Origin: Elstera cyanobacteriorum
GTDB taxonomy: Bacteria; Pseudomonadota; Alphaproteobacteria; Elsterales; Elsteraceae
Assembly (NCBI RefSeq): GCF_002251735.1
Contig: NZ_NOXS01000032.1
Location: 310,001-374,000 of the forward strand
Length of the DNA: 64,000 nt
Direction: 5' to 3'
The position numbers were made by a program, and so were the translations under genes. Below the pieces are notes generated by a model, which ran no database searches, was not told where the DNA came from, and saw only the letters and a program-made list of their open reading frames with translations. This document shows positions 51,691 through 60,727 of the stretch, piece after piece; the first letter of the stretch is position 1; every line of letters begins with the position of its first letter.

Positions 51691-51714
51691 GCGCGCGGCA
51701 CGCGTCCGTGCCGC
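51691..51714 (-). terminator. Hairpin between tpiA and secG
   Basis: GCGGCACG (51695-51702) pairs with CGTGCCGC (51707-51714) around a 4-base loop, and GCGCTTTTGG follows on the minus strand. It probably ends or attenuates tpiA transcripts. Confidence 0.5.
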
Positions 51715-51794
51715 TAGGATGGGGAGGTATTTAGCGCCGGATGGCGCCGCTTACCAGAGGCAAATGTCGAAGTTCTGATGCGCGGTTTCGACGC

Positions 51795-52541
51795 TTACGC
51801 CGGACAGGCCGACGCGATAGCCTGAAAATCCGCCGCAACAAGGCTGGCCCCGCCGACCAGCACGCCGTTCACATCCGGCGTCGCCAGAATTTCCGCCGCA
51901 TTGCCGGGCTTCACCGACCCGCCGTAGAGCAGCTTCACCGCTGCCCCCGTCCCGTCGATGGACAGCAGCACCTTGCGCAGATGGGCATGTACTTCGGCAA
52001 TCTGGTCGGCATTCGCCGTTAGTCCGGTGCCAATCGCCCAAACGGGTTCATAAGCCACGACGACGCGGGCAAGATCGCCACTGGGCAAGGAGCCGCGCAG
52101 GCTGGCTTCAACGACGGCCAGGGTTTCCCCGGCCTGCCGCTGCGCCAACGACTCGCCGATGCAGATAATCGGCGTCAGCCCGGCCGCAAGCGCGGCTTCC
52201 GCCTTAGCTTTCACCTGCGCATCGGTTTCGCCATGATCGGCGCGGCGTTCCGAATGGCCGACGATCACGAATGTCCCGCCCGCCGCCGCGATCATCGGCG
52301 CAGCAATATCGCCGGTATGGGCACCGGAGGCTTTGGCATGGCAATCCTGCCCACCGACCGCAATCGGTAGCCCATCGAAGGCTTGAACCGCCGCCGCCAG
52401 CAGGGTTGCGGGCGGGCAGATCAGCAGACCGCCCCGGCTGCCGCCGCTCCAGGCACGCATCGCGTCGGCAAAAGACTTAAGATCGGCGGGCAGACCGACC
52501 ATCTTCCAGTTTCCGGCGATCAAGGGCTTTAAGGCAGACAT
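51795..52541 (-). CDS. tpiA: Triosephosphate isomerase
   Basis: The 248-residue barrel enzyme has the N-terminal AGNWKM (active-site Asn and Lys), HSERR with the catalytic His, the VAYEPVWAIGTG catalytic Glu motif and LYGGSVKPGNA near the end. It interconverts the two triose phosphates. AGGGGAA lies just before the ATG. Confidence 0.96.
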   Translation of the reverse strand: MSALKPLIAGNWKMVGLPADLKSFADAMRAWSGGSRGGLLICPPATLLAAAVQAFDGLPIAVGGQDCHAKASGAHTGDIAAPMIAAAGGTFVIVGHSERRADHGETDAQVKAKAEAALAAGLTPIICIGESLAQRQAGETLAVVEASLRGSLPSGDLARVVVAYEPVWAIGTGLTANADQIAEVHAHLRKVLLSIDGTGAAVKLLYGGSVKPGNAAEILATPDVNGVLVGGASLVAADFQAIASACPA

Positions 52542-52564
52542 CGGCGTTCCCCTTTCAATTTTTC

Positions 52565-53068
52565 TTAGGTTTCAAGCGGTTCAAGCAGCATCTGCAAAGC
52601 GCGGTTGACCGTTGCGCGGCGAATTTCGGCCCGGTCACCGGGGAAAATCTGGCGCTCCACCTGGACGGCGTTCCCTCGGCGTTGGCAGGCCAAATAGACC
52701 AGCCCTACCGGCTTCTCTGCCGACCCGCCGCTCGGCCCGGCGATCCCCGTGACGGCAACAGCAAGATCGACCGTCGGCACGCGCGCCAGCAGCCCGCCGA
52801 CCATCGCCCCCGCCGTCTGAGCCGAAACCGCGCCGTGTGCCGCCAGGGTTTCCGCCGGAACGCCGACCAACAACGTCTTGAGATCATTGGAATAAGTAAC
52901 GATGCCGCCTTCGACCACATCGCTTGATCCAGCAATCTCCGTCAGCGCACCGGCGATCAAGCCACCCGTGCAGCTTTCGACCGTCCCCAGCCGTAGCCCC
53001 TTGGCCCGCGCCGCGGCCAGCACCCGCGTTGCCAGACCGGTCAAATCACCCATTTGTCGATCATCCAT
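52565..53068 (-). CDS. pncC: CinA C-terminal-domain protein, nicotinamide-nucleotide amidase
   Basis: The 167-residue protein is a stand-alone CinA C-terminal domain with GTVESCTGGLIAGALTEIAG, the GGIVTYSNDLKTLLVGV segment and AVTGIAGPSGG. It probably deamidates NMN to nicotinate mononucleotide in NAD recycling. Its start lies within pgpA (28-base overlap); an alternative ATG at 53053 would reduce the overlap. Confidence 0.88.
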   Translation of the reverse strand: MDDRQMGDLTGLATRVLAAARAKGLRLGTVESCTGGLIAGALTEIAGSSDVVEGGIVTYSNDLKTLLVGVPAETLAAHGAVSAQTAGAMVGGLLARVPTVDLAVAVTGIAGPSGGSAEKPVGLVYLACQRRGNAVQVERQIFPGDRAEIRRATVNRALQMLLEPLET

Positions 53069-53526
53069 AGGGCAACCGCCGTGTAGGCCCCGGCGATCAA
53101 ATCATCGAGCATGATACCAAGCCCGCCCTCCAGCTTCTGATCGGCCCAATTGGCGGGAAACGGCTTCACAATATCGGCGAGACGAAACAGCAAAAACCCA
53201 ACCAGGTACAGAACCGGATCAAGCGGAACGATGGAGAGGGTGAGGAACTGGCCCGCCACCTCGTCGATCACCACTGGCGACGGATCATCTTTCCCCAACG
53301 CCTCGGCATAGCGCTTGCTGGACCAAATCCCGATAAAAAACACTAGAAGCGACGCCGGAATAAGGGCCAAGGGGCTGATAAACCAAGCAATCGCGGCGGC
53401 GAACGGCAAAGCCGCCAGCGAGCCCCAAGTGCCGGAGACAAAGGGGATAAGGCCCGATCCAAACCAAGTGGAGAGCAGAGCAACAGGATGATACCAGGGC
53501 ATACCCGGCGGCAGGCGGGAGGACAC
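53041..53526 (-). CDS. pgpA: Phosphatidylglycerophosphatase A
   Basis: The roughly 161-residue membrane protein has the PgpA motif GTWGSLAALPFA, the acid-rich VVIDEVAGQF with the metal-binding Asp and Glu, and GIMLDDLIAGAYTA near the C-terminus. It removes phosphate from phosphatidylglycerophosphate. The GTG at 53526 has AGGAG 10 bases upstream; the ATG at 53502 is the other candidate. It follows ispDF by 13 bases and overlaps the CinA gene. Confidence 0.88.
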   Translation of the reverse strand: MSSRLPPGMPWYHPVALLSTWFGSGLIPFVSGTWGSLAALPFAAAIAWFISPLALIPASLLVFFIGIWSSKRYAEALGKDDPSPVVIDEVAGQFLTLSIVPLDPVLYLVGFLLFRLADIVKPFPANWADQKLEGGLGIMLDDLIAGAYTAVALWMIDKWVI

Positions 53527-53539
53527 GGGCAGGAATCTC

Positions 53540-54685
53540 CTATTCTGGCAGGCGGAGGGTGGCGACGGCTTGCGCCGCAATCCCCTCTTCCCGCCCGGTA
53601 AAACCGAGTTTTTCAGTCGTTGTCGCCTTGATGCTCACGCGATCCAAGGCAATGCCCAGAATCTCAGCCACCCGCGCCTGCATCGCAGCCCGATGCGGGC
53701 CGACTTTTGGGCGTTCGCAAATCAAAGTCACATCGGTATGGGCAATCACCCCGCTGCGCGCGGCAACAAGATTGGCGGCATGCCGAAGAAACTGGGCCGA
53801 GTCGGCGCCTTTCCAGCGCGGATCGCTGGGCGGGAAATGCTGGCCGATATCCCCCGCCGCTAGCGCCCCCAGGATCGCATCAGTCAGGGCGTGCAGGCCC
53901 ACATCGGCATCCGAATGCCCGGCAAGCCCGCACGTATGGGGAATTGTCAGCCCACAAAGGGTGACGGAATCGCCATCAGCAAAGGCATGGACGTCGAAAC
54001 CAGTGCCAACCCGAATATCGGTCAGGTTTTGGCGCAGCCGCGTTTCGGCCTCGGTCAAATCCGCCTCCGTCGTGATTTTTGCCGATACTGGGCTGCCCTC
54101 GACCAGATGAACCTTAAGCCCTGCTGCCGTGGCGACGGCGGCATCGTCGGTCAGCCCCTGGCCTCGGGCGGCGCGGTGGGCGCCCAGAATATCGGCGAGC
54201 ATAAAGCCCTGCGGCGTCTGGGCGCGCCATAGGTTTTGCCGATCGACCAGGGTGTCGCAGACCGCATCGGGGCCGCGCCACAAGGTATCGGCTACTGGGA
54301 GTGCGGCAATCGCCCCCGCCCCCGGCTGCACCGCTGCCAGCACCCGATCAATCACCGGCGCGGGAACGCAGGGGCGCGCGGCGTCTTGGATCAAGACCAC
54401 GTCCACCCCAGCCAAGACCTCCAGCCCCCGCCGCACCGACTCCTGCCGGTCTGCCCCACCGATGACCGGTGGCGGCAGGTCAAGGCCCGCCACGGCGTCG
54501 GCATAAAGCGCCGCATCCTCGGCCCGGATGACCACCTGCACCCGGCCAACCGCCGGATGGGTCAGGAAGGTTTCCACCGTCCGCCGCAGGACGGGAACCC
54601 CAGCGAGCCGCCGATATTGTTTCGGAACCGGCCCCCCAAAGCGGCTGCCGCTCCCCCCGGCGACGATAAGCGCGACCGCCCGCAT
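53540..54685 (-). CDS. ispDF: Bifunctional IspD/IspF isoprenoid enzyme
   Basis: The 381-residue fusion has the IspD cytidylyltransferase part first ([18 protein letters not shown], about residues 1-220), followed by IspF ([11 protein letters not shown], then [15 protein letters not shown]) to the end. The two carry out the third and fifth steps of the methylerythritol-phosphate pathway. IspDF fusions are typical of alphaproteobacteria. It starts 5 bases after the ppiD stop and precedes pgpA. Confidence 0.95.
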   Translation of the reverse strand: MRAVALIVAGGSGSRFGGPVPKQYRRLAGVPVLRRTVETFLTHPAVGRVQVVIRAEDAALYADAVAGLDLPPPVIGGADRQESVRRGLEVLAGVDVVLIQDAARPCVPAPVIDRVLAAVQPGAGAIAALPVADTLWRGPDAVCDTLVDRQNLWRAQTPQGFMLADILGAHRAARGQGLTDDAAVATAAGLKVHLVEGSPVSAKITTEADLTEAETRLRQNLTDIRVGTGFDVHAFADGDSVTLCGLTIPHTCGLAGHSDADVGLHALTDAILGALAAGDIGQHFPPSDPRWKGADSAQFLRHAANLVAARSGVIAHTDVTLICERPKVGPHRAAMQARVAEILGIALDRVSIKATTTEKLGFTGREEGIAAQAVATLRLPE

Positions 54686-54690
54686 CGCGG

Positions 54691-56577
54691 TTAGAACAGC
54701 TTATCGAGCGCGGCGCGGTCCTGGCTAACCTTATAGCGGTTTTGTAGCGCCTGGCGGACGGCGGCGATGGCATCGTTGCGCGCCTGCTCGGTCAACTCGC
54801 CCTTCAGCGCGGTGCGGGCCGCCTCGGCTTCCTCGGCGCTCGGCGGGGTAATCGCCGCCAGTCGAGCAACGATATAGCCGCTCCCAGCTTTGCCCGTCAC
54901 GACCGCCCCAACGGCAGGCGCGTCGAACAGCCCCGTCTGCACGGTCGGTGCCGGGGGCAGATCGGGCGCCAGCAACCCGCGCCGGTCAAAGGGGGCGCTG
55001 GTGCGGGCCGCCGGAACCAAATCGGCTAGCGCCTTCCCGCCGCGCACGGCGTTCGCCAGCGTTTCAGCCTGATCGGCCAGGGCCTTATCCTTCTGGGCGT
55101 CGGTCCAGGCTGTTAGCACCGCATCGCGCACGGTGTCGAAGGGTTGCACGGCGGCAGCAACGATCTCGCCCACGCGAACGGCAAGGAAGCTATTATTGCC
55201 CTTCACCTCAATGAGGCGGCTCGACTTGCCGGTTTCCGTCGCAAACAGCGTGGTCAGCACCTGCGGACGCCCCGGAAATTCCTCGGCAAGGCCCGGGGTT
55301 CCGGCAGCGGTCAGCCCGCGACGATCCACCGGCGGTAGATCGGTCAGGCGCGCGCCCGTGGCCGCAGCCGCATCGTCCAGCGATCCACCCGCCGACAGCA
55401 GGTCTTCAATTTTATTCGACCGCTCGAAGATCAGGTCGAGCGCGCGGTCCTGTCGGATCGACGCTTCCAAGATCGGCTTGGCCGTCTCGAAATTGGCATC
55501 GACGCCCGGCGTGATCGAGACGATCCGCAGCAGGTGCCAGCCAAAAGCGGTTTTCACCGGCGCAGTGACACCCGGTTGCGGCACGGCGAAGGCGGCATCG
55601 GCCAAGGCGGCATCGGGCAGATCGGCCTTCGTGATTTCGCCCAGGGCAATGCTATCGGCAGACTGGCCCGCTTCGACGGCGACCGTGGCAAACTCTGCAC
55701 CGCCGTTGATCTTCTCGGCAGCGGCCTTCGCGGCGGCTTCGTCATTCACCAGCATTTGTTCGATCAGGCGGCGTTCCGGCTGCTGAAACTCTTCGATCCG
55801 GGTTTCGAACGCATCGCGCAGATCCTTGTCGGAGATCTTTACCTGATCGACAACCGCCGCCGTATCGAGCACCAGCAGCTTGCCGCCCCGGCGTTCCGGC
55901 GCGGTGAACAGTGCGGGATTATCCTTATGGAAGGTGGCTAATGCCTCTTCGCTCGGCGCCGCAGGTACCGGGGCAGCCGCCGGGTCGAGGTAAACATACT
56001 CCGCCGCACGCTTTTCCAACCGATAGGTCAGCAGGCGGGAAATCACCTCGTCCGGCACGTCAGCCCCAGAGGCGACGGCAATCGTCAACGCCGCGCGCGA
56101 CAGATCACCCCGCAACTGCGCCAGGAAGCCCGCTTCCGTGTAGCCCGCCTGCGCCAACACTGCCGCGAACCGCGCCCGGTCGAACTGGCCATTGGCGGCG
56201 GCAAAGGCCGGGTTGGTCTGGATCGTCTGGCGCAGCACATCGTCTGAAGTCAGCAGCCCCAGTTTGGCGGCTTCCTGATCGATAGTCAGGCGGGCGACAA
56301 GCTGATCCATCGCCTGATCGACCAGGCCGAAGCGCTTGGCCTGCTCGCGGTCAATGCCGCCGAACATGGCGCGTAACTGGTCGAGCTGCGGACCAAGGAG
56401 GCGCTGGACCTCCATCCCGTTCAGCTTGCGGTCGCCGACCGTCAGCACCGTTTGCGTGCCAGGGGTGGCCGGACGCAGATAATCGGTGATCCCCCATCCC
56501 AAAAAGCTGAGCGCCAGCAGGGAAAAGAGAATTCGGGCAACCCAAGTGGCGCCACGGCCACGCATCGCTTGCAGCAT
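54691..56577 (-). CDS. ppiD: Periplasmic peptidyl-prolyl isomerase PpiD
   Basis: The 628-residue protein has one N-terminal membrane anchor ([19 protein letters not shown]), a SurA-type N-terminal region, and one parvulin-like PPIase segment (about 260-355, with [20 protein letters not shown] and [11 protein letters not shown]). Long helical and repeat-like parts follow. It helps fold proteins leaving the Sec channel. It is the first gene of a ppiD-ispDF-pgpA-cinA run. Confidence 0.9.
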   Translation of the reverse strand: MLQAMRGRGATWVARILFSLLALSFLGWGITDYLRPATPGTQTVLTVGDRKLNGMEVQRLLGPQLDQLRAMFGGIDREQAKRFGLVDQAMDQLVARLTIDQEAAKLGLLTSDDVLRQTIQTNPAFAAANGQFDRARFAAVLAQAGYTEAGFLAQLRGDLSRAALTIAVASGADVPDEVISRLLTYRLEKRAAEYVYLDPAAAPVPAAPSEEALATFHKDNPALFTAPERRGGKLLVLDTAAVVDQVKISDKDLRDAFETRIEEFQQPERRLIEQMLVNDEAAAKAAAEKINGGAEFATVAVEAGQSADSIALGEITKADLPDAALADAAFAVPQPGVTAPVKTAFGWHLLRIVSITPGVDANFETAKPILEASIRQDRALDLIFERSNKIEDLLSAGGSLDDAAAATGARLTDLPPVDRRGLTAAGTPGLAEEFPGRPQVLTTLFATETGKSSRLIEVKGNNSFLAVRVGEIVAAAVQPFDTVRDAVLTAWTDAQKDKALADQAETLANAVRGGKALADLVPAARTSAPFDRRGLLAPDLPPAPTVQTGLFDAPAVGAVVTGKAGSGYIVARLAAITPPSAEEAEAARTALKGELTEQARNDAIAAVRQALQNRYKVSQDRAALDKLF

Positions 56578-56659
56578 ATCTTACGCGCTTTCCAAGACCG
56601 AAAACCTAAAGTGGCCGCGACTATAGAGGTGGCAGCGCCCAGCGGCAACCGCCCAAGGG

Positions 56660-57091
56660 TTAGCGGGCCGGAATCGGGCGGGATTTGCGGCTTTCATCAA
56701 TCGCAACATAGGTATAGACGCCTTCGGTCACCCGCTCTTCGGTGCCGGTGCGGCCGCGTTTGGCCCAGGCATCAATCCGCACGCGGATCGAGGTGCGACC
56801 GACTTTCTCAATCGCCGCGTAAAAGCTGACGAGATCGCCGACGTGGACGGGCTTCAGGAAGCTCATACCTTCAACGGCGATGGTCACGACGCGCCCACCC
56901 GACCGCTCGACGGCGACGGTCGCCCCGGCAATATCCATCTGGGAGAGCAGCCACCCGCCAAAAATATCCCCCGCCGGGTTGGTATCGGCAGGCATGGCGA
57001 GCACGCGGATCGCCGGTGCCCCCGTTGGGCAATCGGCAATCGGGGTGCCGGGCGGGCAGTGCATAGCCCCGGAGAGCGCAGGATCGGACAT
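56660..57091 (-). CDS. Acyl-CoA thioesterase, YciA/hot-dog fold
   Basis: The 143-residue protein has the hot-dog thioesterase motif NPAGDIFGGWLLSQMDIAG, with the catalytic Asp in GDIFGG, and VHVGDLVSFYAAIEKVGRTS. It hydrolyses acyl-CoAs. The ATG at 57091 has GAAGAG about 7 bases upstream; a TTG start at 57112 would add seven residues. Its N-terminal tail (about 30 residues, with two Cys) is longer than in YciA. Confidence 0.88.
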   Translation of the reverse strand: MSDPALSGAMHCPPGTPIADCPTGAPAIRVLAMPADTNPAGDIFGGWLLSQMDIAGATVAVERSGGRVVTIAVEGMSFLKPVHVGDLVSFYAAIEKVGRTSIRVRIDAWAKRGRTGTEERVTEGVYTYVAIDESRKSRPIPAR

Positions 57092-57123
57092 AAAAAACTC
57101 TTCAATCGCCAAAAAAGACCGCC

Positions 57124-57534
57124 CTAACCTGCCTTGCTTAACAGGGGTGTGGCAATCTCAATCAGCGTCCCATCCGGGTCGCGGCAATAAACCGATAGGA
57201 TCGGCCCTTGTGCCCCCGTGCGCTCCACCGGCCCCTGTTCGATGGCAACGCCCTGGGCGGTTAGATGATCGATCCAGACCGGGAGGGGGGTTTCGGTCAA
57301 AAAACAAAGATCGCCCGCCCCCACGGTAGGCACCCGCGCCTCGCACGGGGTTGTCGCGAGATCCGGCGTCCAGACCTTGAGATTGATTTTCTGCGTTCCG
57401 AAGGCGACCGCCTTGCGTCCAGCGCCGAAGGTCACCTCGGCGCACCCCAGAACACGGCAATAAAAATCGAGGCTCGCCGCCATATCGCGCACCGCCAAAA
57501 CCAGATGGTCGAGACCGGTCAAGGTCGGGGTCAT
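57124..57534 (-). CDS. VOC-family (glyoxalase/bleomycin-resistance fold) protein
   Basis: The 136-residue protein has a VOC fold with GLDHLVLAVRDMAASLDFYC at the start and SVYCRDPDGTLIEIATPL near the end; the His and Glu of these motifs are the usual metal ligands. It may be a ring-cleaving or isomerising enzyme; the substrate is open. It overlaps the sensor kinase stop by 4 bases (ATGA), so it is co-transcribed. Confidence 0.85.
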   Translation of the reverse strand: MTPTLTGLDHLVLAVRDMAASLDFYCRVLGCAEVTFGAGRKAVAFGTQKINLKVWTPDLATTPCEARVPTVGAGDLCFLTETPLPVWIDHLTAQGVAIEQGPVERTGAQGPILSVYCRDPDGTLIEIATPLLSKAG

Positions 57535-59048
57535 TGTGGGCGCACCCGATTGGCTGGAAAGGCGACAGTGACGATGGTGCCGACGCCGGGGGAGCTATCG
57601 ATGGTCAGCTTGGCCTGATGCATTTCGCAAAACGCCTGCACCAGCGGCAGCCCCAAGCCCGTGCCCTGGTGGGAGCGGCTGAGGACATTTTCGATCTGCC
57701 CGAAGGCCGAAAGGGCTTTCGGAATATCCTGTGGCCGCATGCCGATCCCCGTATCGCCAACAATCAAGTCGAGACCGCTATCCTCCCGCAGCTTCGCCGC
57801 CACCCAGACTTGCCCGCCGGGCAGCGTAAACTTAATGGCGTTGCCCAACAGGTTGATAATGATCTGTTTTATCCGCAGCTCATCCCCATAGAGTTGCGGT
57901 AGGTGCGACGGAATATCGGTATGCAGCGAGAGTTTTGCGGTCGTTGCTCGGTCGCGCATCAATTGCGCGCACGAATCGACGGCATGATCTATATCGAACG
58001 CCTGCTCCATCAACTCAAACTTACCGGCGGCGACCTTCGACAAATCCAGAATATCATTAATAATTTCAAGCAGATGGGTGCCCGACGTAAACACGTCCCC
58101 CGCATAGGCGCGGTAGCGGTCGGACCCCAGCGGGCCGAACATTTCCGACTTCAGCACTTCGGAAAAGCCAAGAATGGCATTCAACGGCGTGCGCAACTCA
58201 TGGCTAACATTGGCGAGAAACTCGTCCTTCGCCCGGGCTGCCGCTTCGGCCGCGTGCATGGCTTCGCGCAACTCGCGCTCGTTCGACCGCAGGGTCTTGA
58301 CCATGCGGTTGAAGGCCGAGACGACGACGCCGAGCTGATCGTTGCTTTCCCATCGTACGGTCGGCCATTCGCGGTTCTCGATCCGCTCGATGGCGCGCAG
58401 CATCAGCCGCAGCGGACGGAATACCAATTGCTGTAACGACAGAAAAACGGCACCGATCATCAGCACCGCCCCGACCGCAATCGCCGCCCCGGCGGACAGA
58501 AGCTGCGTACGCAGAGTTTCGTTCAGCGAGACCTGCGAGACGGCAACGGTCAACTGCCCTAAGGGTACGGCGTCGCGCGCCACCGGATGCGGCACGACGC
58601 GGGTAACGGTAATAACATCGGTACCGTCCAGCCGTCCGAAGCCGTGGACGAATTTCCCCGTCTCATCCAGCAGCCGCGCCCCAACGATATCGGGATCCTG
58701 CGACAGCGTATCGACAATCCGGGTAATCTGCGGCGAATTCAGTTCCCACAGCGGTTGGCTTAGCGCCTGCACCTGCACATCGGTCGTCACGGTGGCGCGG
58801 GTACCGAGGGCCTTCAGCCCATCTTCCGCCGCCGACGTCATCAAGACGATCAGCAGCATGCAGAGCGCTAGCACCATCACCGGCACAACGATCAGCGCGA
58901 GTTTGACCTGAAGCGAGGCGCTGCCCAGCCAGGACATGCGCTGTCCCGGCAGCAAATGGCCGACACTGGTGACCGGGATATCGTCCCCCGTCGGCTCGCG
59001 CCCCCCGGGAAGCGCCTGTTCCACTGTGTTTGTGTCCGGCCCCAGCAC
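57531..59048 (-). CDS. Membrane sensor histidine kinase with HAMP domain
   Basis: About 505 residues: a cytoplasmic tail, TM1 (about 50-71), a periplasmic sensor region of about 110 residues, TM2 (about 185-207), a HAMP domain, and HisKA with SHELRTPLNAILGFSEVL (His near residue 283). HATPase_c follows with NLLGNAIKFTLPGG and GTGLGLPLVQAFCE. The GTG at 59048 was chosen because GAGGAG lies 5 bases before it. No response regulator gene is beside it; it shares a transcript with the VOC gene. Confidence 0.88.
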   Translation of the reverse strand: MLGPDTNTVEQALPGGREPTGDDIPVTSVGHLLPGQRMSWLGSASLQVKLALIVVPVMVLALCMLLIVLMTSAAEDGLKALGTRATVTTDVQVQALSQPLWELNSPQITRIVDTLSQDPDIVGARLLDETGKFVHGFGRLDGTDVITVTRVVPHPVARDAVPLGQLTVAVSQVSLNETLRTQLLSAGAAIAVGAVLMIGAVFLSLQQLVFRPLRLMLRAIERIENREWPTVRWESNDQLGVVVSAFNRMVKTLRSNERELREAMHAAEAAARAKDEFLANVSHELRTPLNAILGFSEVLKSEMFGPLGSDRYRAYAGDVFTSGTHLLEIINDILDLSKVAAGKFELMEQAFDIDHAVDSCAQLMRDRATTAKLSLHTDIPSHLPQLYGDELRIKQIIINLLGNAIKFTLPGGQVWVAAKLREDSGLDLIVGDTGIGMRPQDIPKALSAFGQIENVLSRSHQGTGLGLPLVQAFCEMHQAKLTIDSSPGVGTIVTVAFPANRVRPQ

Positions 59049-59204
59049 GTTCACTCCTCGCCCGTCCCCCCCGGGGTTCCGCCCTGAGCGCGTGGTGGCG
59101 GCGGAACATGTCCACAACCATATCCCAAAGCAACCCCTCTGTCCCCTATTCTTAACATTTCCCGATGCCAAGGCCGGGATGTCAGAACGCAGCAGACCGA
59201 TAGA

Positions 59205-59636
59205 CTAGGGACGTTGCGGCTGAATGGCGGATTGTTCGGGTTTTACTTTGGCGGAATAGACGATGCAGTTGCTCGTCCGGTCGCGGTAGAACCAATAGTC
59301 GTGATCGCGCTGCCGCACGCCGGTCGGGTCAAAAAGGTTCAGCCCGTCCCCCTTCGCACCGCCAACCAGGGCCGCGCCATTCGGCCCCTGAAAATGGCCG
59401 GAATATTTATACGGCACACGCTGATTGAAGCGCCCGAAGGAACATAAACGGCTGAGCTTCTTGTCAACGTCGCCGACCTGCCACGACGGCAGCAGCGTGC
59501 GCACGACCTTATTCACGCCCTTCGGTGGGATCTGATTACTGGGGATCTGGGCCTGGGCGGTTCCGGCAGCCATCAGCAGCACCGCCAGCGCCGCGGCCTG
59601 TTTGAAAATGCCGGTTTTCAGGTAAAAACTGACCAC
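59205..59636 (-). CDS. Hypothetical periplasmic protein
   Basis: The 143-residue protein has a signal peptide (QAAALAVLLMAAGTAQAQ) and a mature part with two Cys residues (RLCSFGR and SNCIVYS) that may form a disulfide. YKYSGHFQGPNGAALVGGAK and HDYWFYRDRTSN look structured. No family was recognised. The gene stands alone, 156 bases after the start of the sensor kinase gene. Confidence 0.7.
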   Translation of the reverse strand: MVSFYLKTGIFKQAAALAVLLMAAGTAQAQIPSNQIPPKGVNKVVRTLLPSWQVGDVDKKLSRLCSFGRFNQRVPYKYSGHFQGPNGAALVGGAKGDGLNLFDPTGVRQRDHDYWFYRDRTSNCIVYSAKVKPEQSAIQPQRP

Positions 59637-59734
59637 CGCCCGCTAACCCCCTGATAAGCCTTCGCGCTTACCTTAGCAAAGGTGCAAGCCCCCCGCTAGC
59701 AGGACGATTTTGCCTAGGGCGCAAAAGGTCACAT

Positions 59735-59764
59735 AAAAAAAGCGGCCAAAAGGCTGGCCGCTTT
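59735..59764 (-). terminator. Terminator of the YjfB-like motility protein gene
   Basis: AAAGCGGCCA (59739-59748) and TGGCCGCTTT (59755-59764) form a 10-base stem with a 6-base loop, followed on the minus strand by a T-run. It lies about 32 bases after the stop of the small gene. Confidence 0.8.
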
Positions 59765-59796
59765 CCGGTCTTCAGACTTAACCCGCAACGGTCCGC

Positions 59797-59988
59797 TTAT
59801 GCGGTCGTATCGACCAACTGCCCGTTAGACGCATTCGCCTGTTTCACCGCCTGCATCGAAGCATCGATCAGCCCAACGATGGAACGTTCGGCGTCGGCCT
59901 GCATCTTGAAAGTTTCAATCGCGATGTCGAGATTGAGCGACGCTTTGGTCAAACTCACAGCGGCGCCGGCGATGCTCGATACACTCAT
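59797..59988 (-). CDS. Small YjfB-type putative motility protein
   Basis: The 63-residue protein starts with SVSSIAGAAVSLTKASLNLD and continues as one amphipathic helix, as in the YjfB family linked to motility in Bacillus. It has no signal peptide. A good terminator follows the gene and it is monocistronic, which supports a real gene. Its function in this organism is inferred only from the family. Confidence 0.65.
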   Translation of the reverse strand: MSVSSIAGAAVSLTKASLNLDIAIETFKMQADAERSIVGLIDASMQAVKQANASNGQLVDTTA

Positions 59989-60068
59989 CGGGATTCTCCC
60001 TAAGGGTTATTTCTCCTGAGTCATACCCCAGGCAAGCGGCAATATCCAGCGCCATCTCTGGCGCGGGC

Positions 60069-60101
60069 TTGACAACGCCAAAAAACGAACGAATATTCGT
60101 T
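60069..60101 (+). promoter_or_regulatory. Promoter and overlapping operator of the TetR gene
   Basis: TTGACA (60069-60074) is a perfect -35 element; 17 bases later AATATT (60092-60097) stands in the -10 place. The perfect palindrome AACGAATATTCGTT (60088-60101) covers the -10 element. A start of transcription about 7 bases downstream would fall on the ATG at 60104. This points to self-repression and a leaderless message. Confidence 0.65.
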
Positions 60102-60103
60102 TT

Positions 60104-60727
60104 ATGCCTAAACTCCCCCCTAAGCGCTTGGAAAGCCGCCGCCAAGCTATTTTGGAAGCCGCCGAACGGGCCTTTGCCCGCGACGGGTTTCACGGCACGA
60201 GCATGCAGAATATCTGCCGGGAAGCTGGTATCAGCCCCGGCACGCTCTATCTCTATTTTCCCTCGAAGGTTGCTTTGATCGCCGGTCTCTGCGAACGAGA
60301 CCGTAATGAGATCAAAGCCGCCTTGATCGAGGTCGAGAATGCGCCGAATATTCTGGAGGCGCTGGAGGATATGCTGGTGCATTACGCCTGCGTCGAACCG
60401 CACGAACGCCGCGCCCTGATGTTCGAAATCGGGGCGGAAGCCCTGCGCAACCCCGATATCGCCAAACTGATGACCGAGACGGACGATGCTTTCACAGCGA
60501 TGATCCGCGCCACGGTGGTCGGCGCGGTGGACGCAGGGCGTATCAAGCCGCACGGCGATATCGACACGATCTTCGACCTTCTCTCCGCCCTCGGCGACGG
60601 CATTCTTTGGCGGGCGACCCTCCGCCCCGATCTTGACCACCGGAACAGCATCCGCCGGATTTTCGCGCTGGTCCGCCAGCAGCTTCTGACCTCGACCACG
60701 GATACCCCCCTCGCATGTCCCGCATGA
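60104..60727 (+). CDS. TetR/AcrR-family regulator of the efflux operon
   Basis: The 207-residue protein has a TetR N-terminal helix-turn-helix (ILEAAERAFARDGFHGTSMQ, then ICREAGISPGTLYLYFPSK) and a ligand-binding C-terminal domain. It probably represses its own operon through the palindrome just upstream. No ribosome site precedes the ATG, and the promoter is placed so that the message would begin at the ATG. The 3' end overlaps the adaptor gene by 13 bases. Confidence 0.92.
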   Translation: MPKLPPKRLESRRQAILEAAERAFARDGFHGTSMQNICREAGISPGTLYLYFPSKVALIAGLCERDRNEIKAALIEVENAPNILEALEDMLVHYACVEPHERRALMFEIGAEALRNPDIAKLMTETDDAFTAMIRATVVGAVDAGRIKPHGDIDTIFDLLSALGDGILWRATLRPDLDHRNSIRRIFALVRQQLLTSTTDTPLACPA

